Both the position numbers and the translations under genes were made by a program. From assembly GCA_020466095.1 (NCBI GenBank), contig CM035807.1, positions 22,562,198-22,626,197 of the forward strand: a DNA stretch of 64,000 nucleotides, in the 5' to 3' direction. The stretch is from Chlorops oryzae. Taxonomy: Eukaryota; Arthropoda; Insecta; Diptera; Chloropidae. Positions 54,871 through 64,000 of this stretch are shown piece after piece. Each line of letters starts with the position of its first letter. Position 1 is the first letter of the stretch. Under the pieces are notes generated by a model, which had not been told where the DNA came from, made no database searches, and worked only from the letters and a program-made list of their open reading frames with translations.

Positions 54871-56372
54871 CGACATTATTTCGCGAAATTTTTTCTAAAC
54901 CGATTTGCAATCGATAGCGTTGCTGAGGTGTTCCAACTGCCACTTAAGATGAAGACCATGAGACGTCCATCGGATTATTTGCACCGATACGCTTCGAACC
55001 GTTCTCTTTTAATGATTCTAATACAAATTTACTTTCCGTTTTATGATCGATTTTCGTGAAAAAATCATAAATAGACGACACACTCAAATGCCAGGTATTT
55101 ATATGTTTTGAAATTAAAATCGATTTTATTTGCTCATTTGTTTTTCTTTTCTTTTTTTTTTTTGTTGCGAATCTTTTACCACACCCAAACCAAGGGCTTT
55201 GCGCTTTGCATAAACGGGGGTTGGCCCGTCGGAACCGGGCAAACGGATCGGCTACAGAGCAAATAATCTCGCGTTGTGAAGTACTCGATTATTTGTTCTT
55301 TTCGGTAAAGACTGCAAACTGAGCCGACCGAGCTGTTTTCACGCAATAAAAAAAAAAATCACTTCGAGTTTATATCTTTCAGAAATACATTCAATACATT
55401 CAGTACCCACATTCGTGCAAGTAAATGTTCCCCTATTAGATGTTACGCCGTTCTACGTGACAAGGATGCCTAAGTGGCAGCACACTGACGTCATAGAGCC
55501 TTCACGACACGATGCCAAATGAGAAACAAACGCGATCGAAGTCAAACAAGCGAACGAAGACGTATCGAGAACTCGGGTTTATTTATGGTGAGGCTTAGAA
55601 TTCGCATGAAAAATAAAGAGCTGACTTTATTTGATCGCTTCGTGCTTTTTTTTTTTTGTTTGCTTCCCATCTTTGGACCAAAGGGTAACGGTAATAGGGT
55701 CTGTACGCTTCAATTGTTTATACTTTAAATTAAGGAATTGCCTCATTGCGATGTGTGTCTACATACATTTACCAGACAAAATTTACGACAAGCATTTGAG
55801 TTGAGCAAAAAAAAAATAAAAATAAATAAATAAATAAACAAATGTATGAAATGAAATTTCGTTTTGATTGCGTTAAGTTTAAGTGCATCCAAATAAAGTT
55901 CCCCTGTATACAAGACCACACAGTGATGCAAAGAATAAGAATCGTGTACCGGAAACCACTCATTCCAATGGCAAGGACCTCGCTTGGGCTACCGATTTAA
56001 CGGGATCGATTCAATTCGATTCTAGTTTAGCCCTAGAACGCATAAGGAGAAAATTTCTTGCCGCATAGGCTCTTATCGCTTTTTGGCAATTTTGAATATA
56101 CGATTTCTATCTATAAAACGGTAAAATAATTCGGGGACTAATATTACCCTTATACGTCCAAGGGTCAAAACATACAAAATTAACAGTACGAGTATTCCTT
56201 CGGAAGTGAAAGCTTCAATCATTGTTGGATAATCGTGGAATTTTCCCTTTTTTTTTGTGGGAATTTTAAGTAAATAAGGGAAAAGGGAATATCGATTTTT
56301 TTCTAGTGTAGGTATAATATTGAACTTCCATTTCTACCTATTCACCACGATGGTTAAACTCTGATAACAAGT
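54871..56372. other. Intergenic, no gene; one CRE-like site
   Basis: A locally GC-richer part (55180-55600) contains a perfect TGACGTCA at 55486-55493. An open frame at 55883-56068 has no recognisable similarity or splice context. No gene can be supported. Confidence 0.4.
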
Positions 56373-56380
56373 GTCAGGAC

Positions 56381-56538
56381 CATATAGAACTATACCTGCA
56401 ACTTCGGCCAAAAGCCAATACGTGGTACACCAAAATATAATGCGCGCTATGGCGTGGTTCACCACAGTTGAACTTTTTCACCAAAACATGGTGCCTCGCG
56501 CCAAAATTTGGCCGAAGTTGCAGCTATAGTTCTATACA
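56381..56538. mobile_element. 158-bp MITE with 8-bp target duplication
   Basis: Flanked by GTCAGGAC on both sides (56373-56380, 56539-56546). Arms share TATAGAACTATA and CTGCAACTTCGGCCAAA inverted. The interior contains GGTGCCTCGCGCC. An 8-bp duplication suggests the hAT or a similar class. Confidence 0.88.
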
Positions 56539-56886
56539 GTCAGGACTATCAACACGAAAGCTTTTAATATGGCATTATAGACTGAAGTAACAGTTTTATG
56601 TTCTGTGCAAATTATTCACTGCAGCTTGGCAAGGACTTGGGGTAAGGATAAAGGATCACCACACTATTATCCGGTTTAGTCTCTTGAAGATTCTAAGATT
56701 CATAAACTTATAAGAATATATGTAAACAGTATTCCCCAGATATTAGCACTATGAAAAATACAAGCGAGCTTGTCGTGATAAGCGAGGAAAGCTTGTATTC
56801 AAATGAATTCAATAGATTGAAGGATGACAAGGGCAAGCTACTTTGCTCATATACGGGCTGCATATATCCGAGGAATACTTCACATT

Positions 56887-56913
56887 AATTATTATTATTA
56901 TTATTATTATTGA
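56887..56913. repeat. (ATT)n microsatellite
   Basis: About eight ATT units ending before TGATAGGGG. Confidence 0.85.
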
Positions 56914-59900
56914 TAGGGGTTAAAGAGCACGTCGATCTGTAAGATCTATTGTGCCCCCTTTGCCATCCTTAGAGAGATTCTCTGAGTCCTGCTCCAGCAG
57001 GAAGTTTAGTATAGAACTACACTGCTGGATTTGAGTTCCGCTTCGGGTAGTATTTGCCCCCCAAAGTTACTAATTCTTTTTTTTCAGCGAATGCCGAATT
57101 AGCCGATGACTGTTGAGCTGAAATCTTTTCTTTTAAGAACTTGCGTTTCTACGTGAGCACTTGCAGTGATGAAGTTAATCGTTTGATCTGAGAGATTCTG
57201 TTTTATTTTTTTATTCTGAATAGTTTTTGATTCCAACATATTGTTGGAGTTCCTTTAATTCATTAGTTTCCTGGGTTTTTTCCAGTAAGTTTCTTGAATT
57301 CTTTCCTAAATTGTATTGTCCTTACCTAGAATAAGTAGGTAATTTTGTGTTAAGAGAATCAATTTTCAAAATTGGTTAATTTACTGATCCGTTGTCAAAA
57401 AGTCCGAGTTCGCGGAGGCATTAACAGAACCTTCTCAAGTGAAAGCGGATTGTTTGAATTTTTATTATTTTGTTCTGTTGAAGCTGTAAATGATGGACAT
57501 CAGATAAGAAAATTTTATTTTACATTTTTCCTTCTCGATAAGGGTAAAAGTTATACGGAAATTAATAAGGGATGACTGAATGTAAAAAACAGCCATAATT
57601 TGTTCGACATCTCAAGTAACTTCGATTCAAGAGCAAAACGATAAGGAATTGAAAATTGTCAAAAAAAGAATATCCTGTCCGACCGTCATCGTAGCACTGT
57701 TTCGAAAAGAGAAATTTTGCACAAAACTTTCCCATGTTGCTGATGGTATGAATATGGTTAAAATTAACAAAAAACAAAATTTCGATTCAGATGTCGATGC
57801 GAACCGAAAAATTACCCAATATCATGTCGTTGAAAATGATGTGGGAAAAGGGTACTTTACAATTTCGTAGTGTTCAGGGACAGAACATACAGTGAGGTTT
57901 AAATGCCAACGAGAATTTCCAGAATTCTTGTTTTGTATTGGAGCAGGGAATTTTCACTATTTTCCAAACCGTCAAATACTAATGGATTTCTAAATTTATA
58001 GAAAGGAAAGGTTTTTAGAAATAAGAAAATGCCCAACACTTTGGCCCATATTGTTAATTTTTCTGGGCCAATAGGCCACCACAGATAGTGGGAGTCCTTG
58101 GATTGGTTTTAATGGATCTTAAAGGACATATCTAAAATGGAATATAAGATTCCACTCTGTTCCAACTGCCAAGGAGTCAACTTTTGCTTGACTTCGCTAA
58201 GACATTTCCTAATTAAGACAATGTCTCAAATTTTTTTATTATAGAACGAACTTAACCCCTATGAGCTATCTTAAAAACAGATTTTCAAAGGAAAAGTTTC
58301 GAACAAAGCGCATACTGTACTAAACAGGGATCTTCATATTGCTCTATAAGCCATAATTAATTGCAAAAATAAGATTTTGGATTTGTTCATTTTTACGAGT
58401 TGCACACTAATAAATTTTGACTTAATTAATTTAATTTTTTCGACTCAGATTTATTTTGAACAGAAAAGAATAATTTTAAAGATTTCAGTGAAAAATGTAC
58501 TCCAAAAAAATACCCCAAAACTGGCTTAAATCCCTCAAACAGACATACCTCTTCATCCCAAGTTTGTTTCTTACATTATATACGTTTCAAATTTTGTTTT
58601 TTCTGCTCTACGAATACCCTTTGACTTTGATACTGAAGAGGTGATAAAAACTATATGTGATTTTAGATTTTTCCTTCATCCACATTAAGTGTGTTCAAGA
58701 GGTTTTAATAATCGGAAATTAATCAAATAATGAAGGAGCGAACACTTTGAAATGAAATAGCGGCGCCATAAATAATTCGCTTCGACAGCTCATCAATGTG
58801 AATTTGTGGTTTTTCAAGAGCGCAAAAATTGAAAACTAAGAAAAAATTTGTAAATATTGATCAAAAGAACACAGAACAGACCATGGCCGATGGGAATTAA
58901 TCGGAAGCATTTCGGAAAACCGGCACGAAATTTGTTATTGCACGCTGAACGTCCCTCCATCCGTCCGTTCGACCGTCGATGGTTTCGTGTATGAAAACAT
59001 ATGGAATTAGAAATTCGATTTCGTCGAAGCAAATAATTTTTCGGAGATCAAAACTGATCGTGTCGAGAGTGCGAACGGATTTCGGATTATCGCTAAATAT
59101 ACAAATTGTTTACGTAGAAAAACTGATGATGAGGCCGACCGCTTTTGTTTGCCAAAATTTTGTTGAGTGTTCCGAGGAAGCACAGAATCATCTATCAGAG
59201 TTGAGGTTTAAATTTTCCTCAAACTGTAAGAATTTTTACCCTATGTATTTCTTGTATTTCTAGGCATAATCTATGACCGATCGAGGGATTTTTCGGATAT
59301 TTTTAACCACAAACCGCTTCAAATACTGAAAGGGATTTTCTGTAACCATTTTTATATAGAAGACAGGACAAAAGGGAATTTCTTAGAATATCCTAGGGAA
59401 AAGTGGAACCAAAACACTGGCAGCACTGCGTTTTTTTTAAATTAACTTATCTGGGCCCTTCAAAGAGCGTTCCGACCACAGACTGATGGAGGGACGTTCC
59501 TTGATAGACTCGGTTTTTCATATGGATATTAAAAGGCGTACATATCTGAGAAAATCTTGGTAAAATAAATGAAGAATGTTCACTAACTGAATCCAATCTG
59601 CCACAGTGAGTCACGTCATTTATATATGTAGGCTCTTTGCAGACCGCATCATTTTGAAGATCTCTCATGTTGAATGATCAATATCTGCAAAGACTCACTT
59701 TACTTCATAGAACAAGAAACATTAACCCCCTATAAGCTCTATACCTTGTTTCCAAAAGCCAAGATTTTCCAAGAAAAGGTTTCCAAACATATGTAAATAT
59801 GTGGAACCAGTAACAATCAAAATCACAGGGACTCCTACAGTATTGGATACCAGGTATTACTTATAAATTCGAATCTGGATAAAATGAAGGGATTTTGATG

Positions 59901-62900
59901 AGTTTGTTCATGTTAACGAGATTGTTCACACTATGGAGGACCAATTTTTGTATCTTTAATTAATTTTATTACTTTTTAGATTCGACTCTGGAGAGAATGA
60001 ATTAATTTTTGCAACATCTGTTCATGTTACCGAAGCTGTTCACACTAGCGAGGCTTCATTTTTGTATGTTCAACTTTTGTTCGGGGAAAAATTTTTTTTG
60101 TTGAAAAGGTCTGTTGCTTGAAAAAATTCAATAGGGACGTTTGTTTCTTACATTTTCATACGTACATATGCAATAATTTTTGAGCGGCCTTCTCGCGAAA
60201 AGCTAGAATACCAGCGTAATCAGCTGTATAAACCTCATCCAATGTGTTCACACCACCAAGATTTTCACTCTATTAGGGGTTCCCACTAACCAGACTCGAC
60301 TGTATATGGAGCTAGTTTCAATGAATTCCATTTAATTGCATATGGGTATTTTCAGAAAAAAGTAAACTTTTTGTCCTTTCTGATCGGCATAAAATTTTCA
60401 TAAGTATAAAATTCCGGAAGAGCTGCACGATAATAGTTAGAAATAAAATTACCAGTTTCCACATTCTTCAATTCGGGACTTAAAATAGATAAAGTAACTG
60501 TCACGTCCGTTAGGAAATGCCCATATGCTGATTTCCTGCGCTATTGGAAACCAGGCATTAGTCTCATTTAATGCATTCAGCACTATTTCGTTTTGAGCGC
60601 AAAGTTAACCTGCAAAAAAAGCTAAAATAGAAAATTTTGAATTACTTGAAACGTAAGTTTTTGGTTCGACGTATTTTTAGCACTTTTCGTTATGAGAAGC
60701 AAAGCATGAATTAATTTATTTGAATAATTTTTTAATGCATGTTTCAGGCAGAAATAATTCGTATTGTAAGCAAGAAAAAAAAAAAATTGGACGCATGTGT
60801 TCTGTTTGGCCCGCCGTGTCCAAAATAAATTTGTGTAAACACATCAACTCTTTCGAGGGGTTTCCACAGAATTTCAAAAGTGAATTCATGCTGAAAGCAT
60901 TTGCCATCAAAATTTCAATGGAAGATCGACCGGAAAATATTCAAGGAATTCTAAAGTGCCGGAGTTCAGTAAAAATATGCATGCTCAAAGCATGGCCGAC
61001 CGACCTTCACATTGCACTTTTGTTCTAATATTCTGAATTATTAGAAATGCAAACGAAAATAAAATTTGTGCTTAAAATAGTTCAGAAATTCTGAAGTGCG
61101 CTCGTGCATTTGTTTTGGGCAAATTGCTTCCCTTTCACTTCGAACCCAGTTGCCATAAGACACGAGAACAATCGTCAATCGTTTGCATAGGAACTCACAT
61201 TTCTCCGAAAAATAAAGAAATATTTCGACAGTGTTCCCGCGTATGTAATTTCCATTGGAAATTCACTCATAAGCGAGAAATGCTGCTTCTAACGAAAACT
61301 TTTTAGCCATTTACCGCACACGAGCCCGTACATATGTATATGCTCTAGAGATACATATGCACGTAGAGTGTTCCAGAACACTAGAAGAGAATTATTAAGA
61401 TTTTTTTTTTTGCTGACAACATCAAAATCTTTTCGAAACACTCACATACAATTTTCCTTCTCAATTGACTCAATAGCAATTGCTCCATCAATTGCCATCT
61501 TCGCTCTATGAATTCTGAAAAACCTCTTGGCAACACCCCCCGCCGAAGCGTGTTGATAAATTTAAGGGCTGTCCAAATTTCCCCGGCAAGTGCAGCTCAC
61601 GTACGTACATGTATGTAGATGACTGCTTCATGGAAAAGCCATTAAAATTGTGCAATTCAAAGGAAGAGCAATCGCACAGACAATACGAATTTTCGAGAAT
61701 CTACTTGCAATGAAAGACTCTGCGAGATCGGATCGGGGTAGGTAGATCGCCATTCGGGCATGGTGAGTAATCAACTTTAAAGGGAATTCTTTTCGAAATT
61801 TTCACAATTCAAAAATTTCCGCAGAATTTCATGAACGAGAGAATTTTGATGCATTGAATTTGAATTTGTTGGTGCGCGCGCGATTCGAATGGAATTTCAA
61901 TTACTTTGCGGTGGGCACAATCGAGGCTGAAAAGAGCCAAAGAAACTCTTAAATTAATAATTTTTTGGCATCTATTCAAACCACTTTACAATATTATTGA
62001 TCAATTGGGCGTGGTTTTTTTTTTTTTTTTGTTGTTTGTAAATTGGTAATGTCATTTATGCTACGAGGGGATTCCCTTGGGTAATGGCTCAATTATTCTA
62101 CTTTATGATTGAAAATGATTGAATTTCGATATTATTTATGCCTGGTTTACAATATCGCACGAATTCCTGCGCAGCAGTTCCTTCACATATTCAACTCATT
62201 GGGGAAAAAGGGTCGGAAAATAGGAAAGTCGGAAAATCGGAAAGCTTAATGCTTAAAATTGTGCAAGGTACAAAAAAATTTAAAAAAATTTTAAGCTCGA
62301 ATTTTTCGATTTTCCACCCAGGTTTTTAACACGCCTTTTAAACCCCTATTGAAAAACGTCAGTCTTATAAAGTTCCGAATTTAGTATGAGGAATTTTTTT
62401 CTTAACTATTTTGGTGCAAATTTTCCAAATTAAATTTAAAGATTTTTTTAGCCCTTTCGGAAAGGCCAATTGATTGTTAACCACCAAGGTTTCTCTATCA
62501 GGGGTTCAATTCCCAATTCGCCTATTGGAATGGTTTCAATAATTTTTGTTGATTTGGTTGAAAACAGGCTAATTCCTCGTAGAAAACCAGCATTGCCTCT
62601 TTTTTCCCCCCTCTTTGTCGAATGAATTTAAGAATGAATTTTCGGAACGAGCCCATTTGTAATGCCAAGTATTGACCAATGATTGGAATTTTCTGCTCTG
62701 CGATCTACATTTCGATCTTTTCCATTTTTTTTTTTTTTTTTTGCTTTTCTGATCTTCATGGGGCTTTGAATGAAATCCTTTGTTAGCTGTTCCTATAAAT
62801 ATTCTCTAAGGTTGAGGTCATTCGAACATTTTGCGCTCTTTCGCTTGACGCGCTTTCAAATGCAAATCTCGAGTGTGAAAAAACGCAGTTTTCTGCGACT

Positions 62901-64000
62901 TCCGCTCAAGAAAAAAAAGAAAGAAAAAAAAAACAACAAAAAAATGCCCTAAATGAGGCTGAAACTTTCCACACATATTCCATAAGAGACATAATTTCGA
63001 TTTCAGTTAAGGTTGGTTCGATGATTTGAAGTTAACCCATTTGGGCCCTCTGTAGAACCTGTATAAAAACGACACAATTTTAAACTTCGATTAATAGTTT
63101 ACTGTTACTGCTGCAGTGCAGTTACTTCATAAATAGTATTTTTCGAACTTTAACCCTTTAATACAAAAGGGACAAATCGTTCTCCACATAAGTTTAAATA
63201 TTTAAAGCGTTTACTACACATAGCAATGCTTGAATTCGCTAAAATTATGTGGAGGAAAAATTGTCCCTCAATCGTTAAAGGGTTAAAAGAAAATCTGAGA
63301 TCGTTCACACTATTACATTGGCATTCTCAATTTCATCACTAGAAATGGCCGGAAAATTTTTATATTTTTTATTTTTGGGTATAAATGGGTTAATTGCGCG
63401 ACTGTAAAAACTTTCTTTCGGTTTTTGCCAAAATATATCGACTCCTCGTCCCTAAGATAATTGTGAGGCAATAATAGGTTCCTAAGGATTGGAGTTTTTC
63501 CGCTTTAGAGTGAAAAAAAATTTATTTTCCAAGGAAATTTTAACCCCTCTCAAATTGCTCGCTTACAAAATTTGTTAAAATTTATAGCCTGAAATTACAT
63601 GACAATGAATTTAAGAAATGTCATGACATAATACTGAGTTTCGTGACTACAAGTTTCATTACTTTCCCCATTTGATTAGATTACGAGAAAGACATCAGAC
63701 TTGGGGGCTGCGCTCTTATCTTTGGGAATTTCGATTGGCTCTCGGGAGCATATTCCCTTCCTCTTGGGAATTATTGTTTTTAATTTCCCTCTAGCTCAGC
63801 TTCACTAATTAATTTAAAGCCTTTTTGATGGCGTCTTCGTAGGTTTATTTGATTAAAAAAAAAAAAACTAAAACAGTTTTAACCCATATACGCCCAAACA
63901 GAAACTTAAAAAAATACGTCCAAATATTTCTGGGGATAATACCAGGAATTCCGATACCATAATTTTAACGATTTACACTATTTATTTGTTTATGTTATTG
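56914..64000. other. Long intergenic region, no gene recognised
   Basis: About 7 kb of AT-rich DNA. All ORFs are under about 105 codons and lack similarity, splice consistency or biased composition. Poly-A/T tracts at 60775, 61405, 62020, 62735 and 63855. A B-box-like GGTTCAATTCC at 62503-62513 lacks a partner A box. Confidence 0.5.

Noticed and set aside
55883..56068. 61-codon ORF (ends ALERIRRKFLAA)
   Set aside because: No recognisable similarity, no splice partners and ordinary length for chance in this composition.
58945..59500. ACGTCCCTCCATC and its complement as element ends
   Set aside because: Only about 13 bp match, no target duplication and no further inverted similarity.
60720..61028. 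102-codon ORF on the plus strand
   Set aside because: Overlaps an ORF on the other strand, has no domain and lies in gene-poor AT-rich DNA.
62470..62530. tRNA-like sequence with GGTTCAATTCC
   Set aside because: B-box match only; no A box at the right distance and no cloverleaf.
1..64000. CRISPR arrays, bacterial operons, rRNA genes
   Set aside because: None seen; intron structure and repeats show animal nuclear DNA.
1..64000. LTR or LINE retrotransposons with reverse transcriptase
   Set aside because: No reverse transcriptase, integrase or gag motifs were found in the open frames.

Overview
The window is nuclear DNA of a higher dipteran, most likely a tephritid-type fruit fly (family-level inference only). 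The genes have GT-AG introns. Their products align closely, from memory, with Drosophila proteins, and intergenic DNA is AT-rich and full of DNA transposons. Four host genes are readable. PolE1 (DNA polymerase epsilon catalytic subunit, minus strand, 1-5638) runs off the left edge. A two-exon C14orf119/DUF4508-type gene is at 33970-34700 (minus). RanBP3 has seven coding exons at 36680-38350 (plus). Hmgcr (HMG-CoA reductase) has six coding exons at 40623-45502 (minus). All four models join in frame across the proposed splice sites.

Between PolE1 and the DUF4508 gene lies about 26 kb of nested mobile DNA (about 6118-31975). It is bounded by two nearly identical inverted copies of a hAT element carrying a dead transposase. 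One copy contains a piggyBac-type MITE, and both carry a smaller hAT nested inside the transposase. In the middle are three copies (E1, E2, E3; about 9071-23913) of an element I do not recognise. Each has two divergently transcribed, intron-bearing genes sharing a promoter of about 0.4 kb (2.5 kb in E1, where insertions enlarge it). The minus gene encodes a C2H2 zinc-finger protein whose third exon is a tandem array of 234-nt symmetric exons, with AG and mutated AT acceptors alternating. The plus gene encodes a 299-aa protein with a cysteine-rich C-terminus. Several insertions in this region can be dated relative to one another, because a sister copy shows the empty site. To the right (23914-31975) a Helitron fragment fused to the hAT fragment occurs three times.

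From 46 to 64 kb I see no convincing gene. The region holds a GAT/GTT-type simple-sequence array with its 1-kb flank duplicated in tandem (47.9-51.6 kb), two copies of a hAT-like MITE, a 2.4-kb element with 34-bp terminal inverted repeats (51642-54016) containing a large foldback and three 165-bp repeats, and a 158-bp MITE with perfect 8-bp target duplications (56381-56538).

Several duplicated stretches differ almost only by single-base indels, many in homopolymers (E3 versus E2; 48.8 kb versus 50.6 kb; 25.5-28.2 kb). Part of this window may therefore be under-polished assembly. Frameshifts in those copies should not be read as biological without read-level checks.
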